This document shows, one piece after another, positions 35,301 through 47,094 of a DNA stretch of 64,000 nucleotides. The stretch is from Myrica gale (taxonomy: Eukaryota; Streptophyta; Magnoliopsida; Fagales; Myricaceae): NCBI GenBank assembly GCA_963930655.1, contig OZ005621.1:17905001-17969000 (forward strand). The letters are read 5' to 3'. A model generated the notes under the pieces. It searched no databases and was not told where the DNA came from. It saw nothing but the letters and a program-made list of their open reading frames with translations. The position numbers and the translations under genes are program-made. Positions within the stretch are counted from its first letter, which is position 1; each line of letters opens with the position of its first letter.

Positions 35301-36693
35301 TTTGATAATAGTTCTTCATCTTTAGTTAGGTTGCAGGGCGTTTTTTTGTCTTCTCTTTTCCTTTGGGCGAACTCGGCGCTTAATGGCCATTTTGTAGATT
35401 TTGTTGATTTTCTCAGTTTTCTCGCTTGTTTGGAGTAGTGTCTTTGGTATAGTCTTTTGTACTATTTGCACTATTTCTAATGAGATTGGCTTACTTATAT
35501 AAAAAAAAAAAACTATCTGAATTTCATTTCAAAAACCACAAGGGGCATGCTGAGAGAATTCAAATTAGAAAAGGAGACGTGTATATCTCTATTACATTGA
35601 ACTGACAACATAATTCCAAACCTAAACCTACTTGACACAGAGGAGAGAAGCAATGTAAACAATTAGTCAACTGCCGTGATATCCCACGATTGCTGATCTC
35701 GAGAGACTACGTATTACACATTGTTTTGTTAAATGCCAACGAGTCCCATTTGTCACATTTTGCCAACCACTTATTTTATTAGCTTCAAATTACTACACAA
35801 AATTAATGCAAGAACAGTGGTGGAGACATAGCCCCCCCCCCAAAAAAAAAAAACAATTGCCTACCCCCCTAAGTCACTACGTTTAAAGCCCTCACCCACG
35901 CAAATAAAAGAAGAAATAGGCTCCTCTTCTTTCTAAATTGCAAAGTAAATGGGACCAAAAAAATTTCCAAACATCACCAATTGCGTATGCGTGGGTCTGT
36001 AGCCCCCACATGCAAATCTCAACCAAAACCAAAGGGCATCACCAAGTGTTCTTGAAACTAAAGTCAGCTTTTCAAAGGTAAAAGAGTACTAATAATAAAT
36101 CTTTCGCTTATCATATAATCATACATATTCTCCTTTTATTTATGTATTTTCTTCTCTATTTGCCAGTTGCCAGTTGGCAATTCTCAATTTCTTTTTGCAA
36201 ATAAACTCTTCCTTTTTTTTTTGGCTGAGCAATTAAACTCTCTTTGCTTTTGTTACATCTTCTACTATATCCTCCACACCAAACCTCCTGTGCTTTTGCT
36301 GTTTTCACTGATCTCAAAAACTCAGTAAATTGAGCTTCTTCTTCTCATCAGTGCATTGTTTACTGATATTCATAGATTTATAAATTTATTAAATAGCTTC
36401 AAATTTAATACCTTGTGCTAATATTAAATTTAAATTTGTGGTTTTATGCACTGAATTTGTGCCCTATAGTCTTGATTAACAAAATCGTATTGTATTTTTT
36501 TGGCTGATAGAATCAATAACATATATTGTGTTTAGTGTTTGTGAATAGGTGTTTTTTAACATTTAGTTTGAAATTTATTGATGTATTACTCTATTAAGCT
36601 GCCCCCTCAAGAGAAAAATCCTGGCTCAGCCACTGTGCAAGAACACAGGATATTCCAAAAGAGGAAGGAGGGGAAGATTATGAGGACAACAAC

Positions 36694-36736
<43 letters not shown>

Positions 36737-39700
36737 CCATCAATGGTAGAGCATATATAAGGCGAGACCTATGAGCTAAGGAAAAGTCTATTTTCATGGA
36801 AAGAAAATAAGAGTGACAACATAGAACCACTAACATAAGCACCTGGTACATTCAATGTACGTGAAAACCAGTTTATTTTAAAACTATTTTCTTAATCCCC
36901 ATTCCATGAAAGAAACTTCTTAATGACAAGACGGCATAATTGTTAATGAGTAGAACTCTTGAATATGAATCAACATATATGTTTATTTACTGAAAATAAG
37001 TGCTTTATGGTTATGTCTATGGGGATTCTATTGTAGAGCAGAATCATATGTGATATTGCTGGGGTCAGCGCACCTGTATCCAAGCCATATAATCATAATG
37101 AATGCTAATGTTTTGTTTCATCTCAATAAAAGCCTACTTCCATGGCCCAGAAAAGGGTAAAGTGAGGTGCCAGAAACATCAAATACCCTAGTATATGACA
37201 AAAGGCACAAATGAAAAGGGATAAAGAGAGTCATGTGTAAACTTTGTTTTGCAATGTATGGAAAAATAGGTCAAGATTAAGGATTTAGACCCAATTTGTC
37301 TATCCATGTCTAATTTACCAAAGCACAGGGCATGGAGTGTCTTCCAGCTTTCCTCCTTGGATATAATGAGTAACCTTACCTCCGGCAACTTCAGTTTCAA
37401 AACCTTCCAACAACCATACCCCCTCAAACCCATATCATCACAAGTACCCAGGGATCAAGTGTCCAAGTTACAAAGCCGAGAAACAAATTGACTAATGTGT
37501 TACACAGTTAGTGTTCAGTAACTTTCACAAACATCAGACCCTTGGTGGGGATCCATACGTAATGACAATATATATATATCCATATAGCGGAACCATTGTC
37601 CATGAAATATATATATATATTCTTACTCCACAAAAAAGAAGTATAAACCTTTATTTTTTAGATAAATACTCACACAATGTTTGTGCATAAACATGCTTTT
37701 GAGCTTCAAACCAAATGTTACGACCTCAAAAATCTTGAAATTGGGTATCTGCAAATTTATGCAGCACAAAAGAGGCACACAAAGGTGATGATCAATGTCA
37801 TATGACCGACACATTCAAGCCACCAAGCTCAGGAGTGTAGTTTCAAGAAGTCTTCCACTGTCAAACTAATGGCAAAACAGATATGAATGTCTGCATATTG
37901 TAAATGTACAGACTAACACGCATGTGCATGCACACGAGTTCCCAGAGATCAAGTGTTTAGGACATGATATGTGATAATTTAAAGTGCATAAGCAGTGTTG
38001 TAAATGTCGCAGAGCAAGGTGTTTTAGATTAAAAATTGAAGTTTATGATATGCCAAAAACTTTGAAACCTAACCTTATCTTGCAATTGTGCAACTTTATC
38101 AGCTATGGAAGTGTACTCTGCCTCCAGTATCTCTCGTTCAATTTCAATCCCTCTTGAAGCAGCTAACTGCAACATTTTCAGATTTATGTAGATAGTATCA
38201 CGAAAGGTCCAGTTGCTGAAAAGATGCATGTCGGAACAAGTAGATAGATCGGTAGCCCCCCTTCTCTCTCTCTCTCTCTCTCCAACCTGTACGTATGTAA
38301 CGACATCCCCACAGGCAGAATATAACTCACTTGTTTTAGAGATGTTCCAGTCTGATCAGAATGTGAGATCCTTCTCCTGAGCTCTACAAGGAGAAAAGGG
38401 AGTATCAGGGACCAAGTTATCTATAACCAAAAATAATTTGATCACCATATTAATAATGAATGTCAATTCAATAATACAACATCCATGAAGAGTGTATAAG
38501 CACTATATGTATATATAGGCATACATACATTTTTTTTTTATAAGTATATAGGCATACATACATATAACTCTATAATCTAAAGCATTTAGCCCAGCTAATG
38601 GAAATATCAAATTATTTGAGCACTCTTGAAGGCCAAGTTGCCCAGGTTGTTCTCACCATGCACCACTACTTCTCCAAGGTTATTGCTCATCCCCAGGACA
38701 ACCTCTTGAACTACTATGTCTTGGCTCTTAGCATCTCAGCATCATCACCCTTTCTTACACCCATTGAAGGCTAAACTGCCCTGATTTTACCTAAACCTTA
38801 GGCATCAAATAAACCCACTAATCAAACCTAACCTAAAGACCCTTGATTAGCGACGCCTAGAAACTCTGGATCAAATTTCTACAACTTTGGCTCCTTGTTG
38901 CTTTTAAACCCCACTCACTGACACGACCTAATTTCAGACCAGTTGTATGATGCAAAGCACAAACACCGTAACAGCATAAGCAGCATAAATCCTTGCTAAT
39001 GATTAGATGTCGACATCCTTATTCATTTTTTTTTTCAATTTTCTCTGTTAAAACTTAAATAAAGCTGACTATGCATAAAATTATGTTCTTGCATCCAGAA
39101 TTTATCCTTAGAAAACACTTAAATCCTCTTTAGTCGAGAATCCCATTCAGTTCCTTTGGCAAGTAGTTGTACTAGCTGATTGGAAACAGAAGCAAAATTA
39201 AACAGAAGCATACCTTCATGGGTTGCCTGGTTCAAGTCAATGCGTTGTCGGAGTTCTGCTATGTGATTAACCTGGTTCAAATGCATGCAAAATGAAAACT
39301 CTAAGTTTGAATATTTCTGTTTGTATCTGTTTATTTATTCATTTGTAGTTTGATATTTGAAACTCACACAAATCCTAACCCCACCCATCCTTGGTACCTC
39401 CTGAGGCCAATGGGTATGAATATTGTATGTGTTAATGAAGTACAAAATTTTAATGAGCTGACATGAAATAGGATTTATTTTATAACATACATTCCAAGTA
39501 ATCAGAAACAAGAACCTGAAGGAAGTTTCAAAATAAGCAAATTATAATAGTCCAATTGGTTAGTTGTTGCTAGAATCCAAAAAGAAGAATTGACAACAAG
39601 AAAGTAGGAAAAATATCAAACATTTTAAATTAAAGAACAGGATCCTGGATACCATATAACAAAACTTCAGTAAAAAACAGAGCAAATACCAAAGACAAGA

Positions 39701-42700
39701 AATAAGGAAGTCAACTTTCAAGCATTTGGGACATCACTACATAATTGTTCAAAGTTAAGACGTTTTACCAGTTTTTGTAGGAAATAGAATAAGCTAAAGA
39801 GTACAAGGTTATACAAGCACAAATCAAAAACTTCCAAGACTAAGCATGAACCTGTGACCAACACAATCCAAAGCACCAACAATCTAGAGATTCCATCCGA
39901 TAACTTGACTACAAGCTTTTCAGAAAGGAACTTCAATTTGGGGCTTGCAAATCAATGTTCAACAGATTTAAAAGTTTTCAAAATGCTTCCACGGGAGTAC
40001 CCCACATGCTCCATATTCATATTGAATGAATAGCCTCATTTACATCGGATGGGTCATGGTAGATGAATAGACTCATTTACATGGAATGGGTGCAAGACCA
40101 TGAACATTGGGTGTGCTTTAAATTATGTGCAGGCTTTCCTGCAACTCAGTTTCTTCCAATATCAGGACCAAGCAATTTCCATATTTCTTCACAAACAGAC
40201 ATATTATTACAGAGATATTCTGGCATAGAAAGATTTGCTTAGATCCTGAATGCGAGTTGTATGGAAACTATAGGCATTTCAAAGAAATAGCAACTTAGAG
40301 AGTTGATAGAAGGACCTAAAACTTGTGATATTAAGAAAAAGAAAAAGTGAAACTCATCAATTTCTGAAGTATGCCAAAAGAAAATAATGACATATGTAAC
40401 AGATAAGCTCAAAGCAAGCATAGAAATCCAAATCCATAATCACAGTGATAGGGATAGTTAAGAGTTATGACACATCAGATAACAAAACTTTGAAGATAAC
40501 CGAAAGATGGGCCAAGCATAAAATTGAATATCTTACCAATTTCCAGAATACACTTTCATCCAGTATCATTATTAGATATCAAGCATTCAAACCAGGTAAG
40601 CAATTTTTTTCAATTAGAAACTCAAGAAGAACTCATTGATTGGATTACCACAATCATTTGGATTAACAATCTTATCATACCTGCGCTTCAAGATTCCACT
40701 GAGCAGCAGCAAGGGATCTTGCAAGATCAACATTAGCATTCTGCAAGAACTTTTGAGCTTTAGTGACCACAGTGTAACCTGATTAAGAGAATTGCTTAAA
40801 CTTCTAACAAAGCAAAAAACACTTTCTGTCATGAAGCAGACACATCCCCAAAAGGGTAGAGAGAAAAATATTGAAAACAGTCTAATCACAAATGTGAGGC
40901 AAATACTGAAAAAGACAAAATTACCTCAAGTTTAGCCAACCGTCCAAAGGCTTCCTTTCTAGTATTATTATGCTTCTGTTTCTCAAAGTCAACAGCTTCT
41001 AGTGTTTCCATCATAGTTGTTTGCAGCTGTGAAGCCTGAAGAAAAAAAGAAGATAAAACTATGTAAATAACCAGAGCAAGAGTTTTACAGAGATTTTGAT
41101 AAGAGAAAGCCTCAACCATATTCGTTGTATGTGAAATCAGGTCAGAGTTACTACAAGAATTAGTACAGTACACCCAAAACCCAACTTAAATTTGACCTCC
41201 TGCCCAATTCAAGCTCAACATAAATATGTAATCTCAGAGCTCTGTCCTGGGCAGGTTCAGAAGGTTTGACCAGAGAATTACAATCTTATCACTAAAAGTT
41301 CAATGCAGCACTTCAAAAACTCTTCTTTTTAGTTATCCTAATTCAACAAACCCTTGTTTCCATCTTGTTCGTTTCTTCCCTATCAGAATGGCCCTTCCAT
41401 CCTGTAGGCTATGACACCATAATTATTAGGTAGCAAATCATTCAATGATATCCTTATCTGTGTGCATTTTGTGTTTTTGAGTCTCCAGCGATTATTCAAA
41501 TAATTGTAGATCTGATTTCACCTACGGGCGAATATGCAAACATATGTTTCATGCTTGATCGAGCAATAGCAAAAAAATCTCTAAATATCATGCTAAGAAT
41601 AGATAGGATCTTAATAAAAAGATGCCATTTGTGATGAGAAGTAACAAGGAAATCGTAAATTCGAGTACTTGAAGCTGAAGCAGCTACTCTAGAAGTAACA
41701 GAAAGGAAACAAACGATTGCTGTCAGAGAATCGGAATAATAAAGAAGATCCATCACTTCTTTCTCTCATTCAAAGCCAGCAAGGTCTCACATGGCTCCTA
41801 AGTTCTAAAAGAAAGAAGAACTTGTCTTCTTTTGTTTCTTTATCATCTTACTTGCTCATCTATAAGTTCAAATTGACTCCCTTCGATTTCTCCAAGTACG
41901 CCTATTATACCTTGCTTCAGGGCCCTACAAATGGCTTTCAAAGACAAGGAACTGCCCTTTTTCACATAATTCTTATTGAAAGAGAAATAACATTGTATAA
42001 TGGCTGTATAGCACACAAGTGCATAGGTCTTTTCTTAGAAGAAACAAACCAACTAGTTGATAAAAAAAAAGTGCATCATATTTTCATATATAAAAATAAA
42101 ATAAAATAAAATAAAAAGAACAAGGATTCTTGTGTTGATGAACATAATCCCTATAATAGAACACGTTACCTCTTGTGCTTGTTCTTTAGCTCGTTCCTCT
42201 AATATTTTCTCCAAGCTCTGCTTCTCTCCCTCCAATCTGGCAACCACATTCTCTCTTTCTTTGATAGCCTCCACAGCTCTAGCTGCCACTTTCTCAGCCA
42301 GAATCTTCTCCCTCCTCCTCTTCTTTTCCTCCCTCTCACGTTCACTTTCAGAGTCAGAAGTCGAACCCGAACCCGAATCCGAATCAGAGCTCCCATGACT
42401 TGTTGATGAAGAGCCTCTCTTTAAATCATCAGAGACTGAACTTCTGGAGTCAACAATGGTTTTGTGCTTTCCCCTTATAGTACTTTTCAACCTACCTTGA
42501 ACATTATCCATCCCCATCTTCACATCTGATATCCCATCAACCTTCCCCAAGACTGATATCATCTCCATAGGTTTATTCTTGCTCATCGACCATGAAGAGT
42601 TCTCTGAAGACATGGCCTTAGAGTCAAGATGCCCACCATTTTCTTCATTTCCTTCGTTCTTTGGTTTTCCCACAAGGTCCACACCTGTTTTGTTTCCATC

Positions 42701-43702
42701 ACTTTCTTGTCTTCCTAAGTACTTCACATCAGCTTGCAAATCAACATTTGAAGACCTCCCCACCGAATCTGAAGAGCTAGACTCTTTCCCATCACCCACC
42801 TTCCCATTTAACTGATTTTTGTCCCCCAACCTCCGCCCTGGCTTCATAACATTAGTACTATTCTTCTGACTCCTCTTCGCTGCTGACACCAAAGAACTTG
42901 ACCCCAGACTCCCCTGTCTCTTATCATCCTTGTTCCTCAACCCACGAATTGCAGTTCCCCCATTACTGCGATTCACCCCGGAACTCGTGCTCTTAGTAGG
43001 CGTGCTAAGGAGTTCAGTCCAGTCACTATCCGTAAGCGTAGACTTAGGTCTGGGAGAGGGTTTTGGAGTATCAAAAATTTCTTTGTCCTGATTAGGTCTG
43101 GGAGAGGATTTTGGAGTATCAGAAATTTCTTTTTCCTGACCATTAGTGCAGAAATTTGGATCACTCTGCGAATATCCGTGATAGTCATTGTTTTCTTGTG
43201 TTTTCTTTTTCAATTGATCCTTTAGAGGAACGACGCCTCCAGATTTTGTCGGTGTATCAACGTTTAGTTCGTCTGTAGGACACCTCTCATTCTTGCGAAG
43301 CGAGTCCGCCGCTTGCTGATCGATCTGAATCGTCCATTACAATAACACTAATATCATTACTGAGCACAAAATCAAATAAAAAGCAATAAAGACAGATCAA
43401 TAATCTATACACACGCATATATGCGAGCAGTATCATAGTGCTATTCCTGATCGCTGCCAATCGAGAAACTTAGAAGACAACATTACAGTAATTTTTGAAT
43501 CAGACTAATTGATATAATACTATTCGCCACAAATGTGAGAACTCGAAATTAAATTCCGCTTATTTCCCCGTCTTCTCGGGAAGCAAAAAGAGAAACTGAA
43601 AAACGAGAAGCATTCTCAAACGGAGAAAGAAAAAGGAAACAGAATTACCTGATGGAGGATACTTTCAGCGGCTTTAAGTTTGGACGAGATCCAATTTGCC
43701 AT
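32318..43702 (-). CDS. GC2: Golgin candidate 2 (GC2), C-terminally anchored coiled-coil Golgi protein
   Basis: Golgins are tail-anchored coiled-coil tethers of Golgi membranes. Ten exons on the minus strand: 43702-43649, 43324-42170, 41035-40925, 40740-40681, 39271-39214, 38383-38331, 38166-38074, 33515-33390, 32793-32746, 32665-32318; they join without a frame break into 701 residues, close to the Arabidopsis protein's length as I remember it. The start MANWISSKLKAAESILHQ is the conserved N-terminus of this golgin. Exon 2 encodes a Ser/Lys-rich disordered region with two 16-residue repeats (DTPKSSPRP type), then a charged coiled coil (EREREEKKRRREKILAEKVA) that runs through exons 3-9. The last exon carries a single membrane helix, LWSLVYLICLHFWVIYIFM. 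Intron 38073-33516 (4.6 kb) contains a LINE and a hAT-like element. It is convergent with the DUF1295 pseudogene. Confidence 0.94.
33892..35512 (+). mobile_element. 5'-truncated LINE with poly(A), in a golgin intron
   Basis: Plus-strand coding remnant of a LINE ORF2 C-terminal half, antisense to the golgin. It begins in the reverse transcriptase ([20 protein letters not shown], then [11 protein letters not shown] and [16 protein letters not shown]) and continues through DFLWGSNDCAHKLHLVKW and [19 protein letters not shown] to a terminal zinc-binding domain (CFLCRGAAESVDHVLLHC). Two compensating frameshifts lie near 34810 and 34880, with stops between. It ends ATTGGCTTACTTATAT plus A12 at 35501-35512. 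I could not find a TSD. It is the same family as the remnants at 5.5-9.1 kb but much better preserved. Confidence 0.92.
35815..36635. mobile_element. Non-autonomous hAT-like element
   Basis: 821 bp, CAGTGGTGGAG...CTCAGCCACTG, inverted with one or two mismatches, flanked by exact 8-bp TSD tgcaagaa (35807-35814 and 36636-36643). AT-rich, no transposase. Inserted in the 4.6 kb golgin intron, about 300 bp beyond the LINE poly(A). Confidence 0.9.
36696..36733. repeat. (GA)n microsatellite
   Basis: Nineteen uninterrupted AG units in the golgin intron. Confidence 0.9.
38512..38563 (-). mobile_element. Extremely truncated LINE insertion (14 bp) between 19-bp TSDs
   Basis: tatataggcatacatacat occurs identically at 38512-38530 and 38545-38563. 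The 14 bp between read CTTATAAAAAAAAA on the minus strand, i.e. the last bases of the LINE 3' end plus poly(A). It lies in golgin intron 38384-39213. Confidence 0.7.
43045..43140 (-). repeat. In-frame 48-bp tandem repeat in golgin exon 2
   Basis: Two units of 48 bp encode consecutive 16-residue repeats (KEISDTPKSSPRPNQD and KEIFDTPKPSPRPK). Proline- and serine-rich, in the disordered N-terminal part. Confidence 0.85.
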
Positions 43703-45240
43703 AGCAGTTTCGCTTCAGCTGGATTTCGCGGTTCCTCTAAGAAAGTCAGAGATTGAGTTGTGCGAGAAAGGTAGTGACTCGCGCACGGCGCATTTTAGCG
43801 GAGCGCCCGTTGGAAAGGATTCGAACGTTTTCTCCAGAGGATGTTAGAAATTACAAACGAGAGTAAGAGGAGGTGAGAAAGAATTGAAGGTGAAGATGGT
43901 GCGAAGTTACTGCTAGAGTGTTGTGGAGGATTGGTCAAATGAAAGCGCGCTTGTGGCCGTGGATTTGAGCGACCCTCTCTCGCTGATGTCCAGGTCCCGC
44001 AAAGCAAAACTGTGATAGTGCCGGGCAAGACACAGAGAGAGGCCTCTGCACGTGTGCCGCATGCCGACGAGGACCCGGCAACGAAAGTTTCACCAATAGG
44101 ACTGTGGTTGCAGTTTTGTGCATGAGGGTGAGTGTCGGTTATATTTTCAATTTCGGTTTATAGTGAAACTGAAATAAGAAGTTATTTTTGATAATTTCTG
44201 AAATCGAATGGCTACAATTTTCGGTTCTATTTTTTTAAAATAAAATAAAATAGTGTTCAAAATAAAGTATAACATATATAATTTGATTGAATATTTATTT
44301 TAGAATCTAGATTTTGGTTGAAAAATTTACAATTATTGTTAGTTTATGATGAATAACTAATAAAATGCATAAATTTTTTATTTCGATTTTTTTAATAGGG
44401 CTCAAAATAAAATATTACATATAATGAATATGAATTTGTTTAAATGTTTATTTTAGAATCTAGATTTTGGTTGAATATTTATATTTATTATTTAATTTAT
44501 GATGAATAATAGAAAAATATTCCAAAACTTCAGTAAAAAAAATATATTTTTAGATAGTCAGAACTCTAAAAAAAATATGTCCAGAAAAATATATTCAAAA
44601 TTATCCAATTAGAACGATACAGACTAAAGAAGTCCAAGCTATAGGTTTAGAAAAATTAACAAAAAAAAACATCATTTTTCACAATCGAACAATGGTTCAA
44701 ATATCTTATTAAATCTTTAAACTACTAATTTAGTTACGTCTATCAAAATTTATTAATGTTCGTCGTGTCATAGAACTCATCAACCATTAATATTGTATCA
44801 CATAATCTAATTTTTTTATACATTCTACCTTTACTAAGAACCAATATTAATGCATTTTGATACTTTAAGAGTAAAATGTGATTAAATTGGTAATTTAGTT
44901 AAATAAATGATATTTAAGTGAGAGTTCAAAATTCCTCAATCATCAAGAAGATCCTTCGTTATTGGAGAAGTGAACATATTGAAGGTGTCAGACTACAAGT
45001 ATCTATATTATCCTAGAAGACTCAGATCAGACGCTAAATTAGAAAATGGGTCCCATTGTTCAAGACTCTCGCAGGCTATTGAAGAACTGTTCATTTTGGA
45101 CAGCGAGAGATTCATCCAAACACAAATTTTGATGCGTATATTCTTTTTTCTTCTCCTTGTAATTCCTCAAAACAAATAGAAAAGTCGGATGACTAATTCA
45201 TAGGCTAGTGGCTCAAGAGACTAACAAGTATGGTCAGCAT
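43703..45240. other. Upstream region of the golgin gene and AT-rich spacer
   Basis: 43703-44120 is the less AT-rich 5' flank of the golgin gene and probably holds its promoter and 5' UTR; no TATA box is obvious. From 44150 the sequence is AT-rich with the diverged repeat listed separately. No gene seen. Confidence 0.5.
44225..44530. repeat. Diverged tandem repeat, about 153-bp unit x2
   Basis: A segment containing attttagaatctagattttg occurs at about 44297 and again 153 bp later, with similar flanks (ttcaaaataaa before, tttatgatgaataa after). The copies have drifted, so it is old. Confidence 0.7.
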
Positions 45241-45289
45241 CCAATTGTCTAACTCAATCAAGCAAAAGTAGTAGATAACATGACCCCCT

Positions 45290-45484
45290 CGAGTGCTAGG
45301 TTGAGCCTTGATAAGCAGTGTAGGTAAAGGGTTTGAATCCTCACTTGGGCATTAAAATCTCTTGGGGTCACTCTCAGGACCTATAATCTGATAAGTACTT
45401 AGTATGTATGAGACGGGAGATTACACATGCTTGAAAGATTAATCGGGGTGAAGTTTCGAATACTCTCGTCATCTAAAAAAACAA
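45290..45484 (+). repeat. SINE-like repeat, copy 1
   Basis: Contains a tRNA B-box-like string ggtttgaatcc (about 45329), a body shared with 46668-46815 (for example attaaaatctcttgggg and gagacgggagatt), and a terminal A run after gtcatct. A convincing TSD was not found, so the SINE label is an inference from the B box and the A tail. Confidence 0.5.
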
Positions 45485-45871
45485 GGAGACTACGTAATAG
45501 AAATAAGGGTTAAATACATGCATCAAATTAGACGATAATTGATTGCACGTGTCTCTCACGTAACTTCAGTCTCTGTTAGATTATTGTATCGCCTTTAAAT
45601 TTCAAATAATATTTGCTTACAGATCACCTGAATATGTACAATACTAGCATATCTCTCCAAAGACAGACGTTTATTACCTTGGAATCATCGTTCTTGAAGC
45701 CCTTACCAGAAAATTCTTCCCTCGATATCTTAGCAATGGCAAGGGCGGTATAATTACCGTATAATTTGATGCCTAATTTCACTCCTGGGTGTAAATCATT
45801 GGGGGATATATATAATTGACTCAATGTCTCAATAATAAAACATTAAGGTGCAATGTGTCAACATTCTCAAA

Positions 45872-46613
45872 CAGTGGCGGAATCAGGACTCAAGTTGAGG
45901 GGGCAAATTCGTAAGGCAAAATGAAAAAAAAAATTCTTACGTCGCAAAAAGTGTTTTAGAGTTAAAATAACGAAAATTAAGGACTAAAAATATTAAAAAT
46001 ATTGAAATACACGTACCAACATAAGTGTTGACCTCCAACATCCAACAATTCACAAAAAACACCTTCCAATATCAACCAACAATCCACTAGACCTTGTTTG
46101 TATAACTCTAGTGTTTCTTTGTAGTTTTGCTATATTTGTATTTCCTATCAATCTTCGTTTAAGGCAGTGACACAAATGGAAGGAGACACAGAGGCAAAGC
46201 CTTTATTCAAAAAAACTATTGACATTCTTTTTCGCCAGGTAGTGAATGATATAAAATTGATTTTTTTAAGAAATGAAATAGAAATAATAAAGGGAGACAA
46301 GTTCACGGTGGGTTATATCCATCAAACTTCCAAAAATAATAGCGAACCGAAAAAGGTATGTGCCCACTAAAAAAATGAGACACGGTCGGTGCGCAAACAA
46401 GTTCAAGACTCGTGAGATTTGTGAGATAATCCAGAAGCCCATTTGGTCCAGTTTTAGACGAGTTTTCTCTAGAGTCTTTGAGATAGTCCACGGGGAAGGT
46501 TCCAAGGGGCGGGCCAGGGCAAATACATGTAAAAAAAATAAAAAATAAAAAGGATAGAACTGAGGGGCCAGGGGGCAGCCACCCGGGCTTGCCACCCCTT
46601 GCGTCCGCCACTT
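45872..46613. mobile_element. Non-autonomous hAT-like element (CAGTGGCGGA family)
   Basis: 742 bp, CAGTGGCGGAATCAGG...GCGTCCGCCACTT. 8-bp flanks ttctcaaa (45864-45871) and ctctcaaa (46614-46621) match at 7 of 8. The first 150 bp resemble those of the element at 57834, so both belong to one family. The interior encodes nothing recognisable. Confidence 0.82.
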
Positions 46614-46667
46614 CTCTCAAATGGGTGCAAAGACAAAGTGTACTTAACCTTTGAAATAAACTTTTTG

Positions 46668-46815
46668 AATCACCACTTGGGCATTAAAATCTCTTGGGAT
46701 CACTCTTAGGACCTGTGATCCGATAAGTACTTGATATGTGTGAGACGGGAGATTGCACATGCTCAAAGGATTAATCGGGGTGAAATTTCAGATACCCTCG
46801 TCATTTTAAAAAACA
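46668..46815 (+). repeat. SINE-like repeat, copy 2 (head missing)
   Basis: Closely similar to 45335-45484 from cacttgggcattaaaatc to the A run, in the same orientation. The tRNA-like head of copy 1 is replaced by unrelated sequence just after the hAT-like element ends. Confidence 0.55.
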
Positions 46816-47094
46816 AGTGGACAAAATAATAGAAATAAAACTCTCTTCCAAATCGCTTCCGTCAAACTCAATCAAAATGTATGCTCATCAGTCATCACAA
46901 TCTTATATCCCCCAAAAAAACAAAAACCAGAAATCCTTCTAGGCTTTTATTTTCCCAAATTGAGGTTTCTCTCATCATCTACATTCTACGTGAAGAAGAA
47001 AGTTGAGGCAAAATGTGAAACAAAAAGGTATGGGTAGATACACTGCGAGAATATACTCGGGAGAGAAAAAACTTCCAAATCTTCCATCGGCTTT

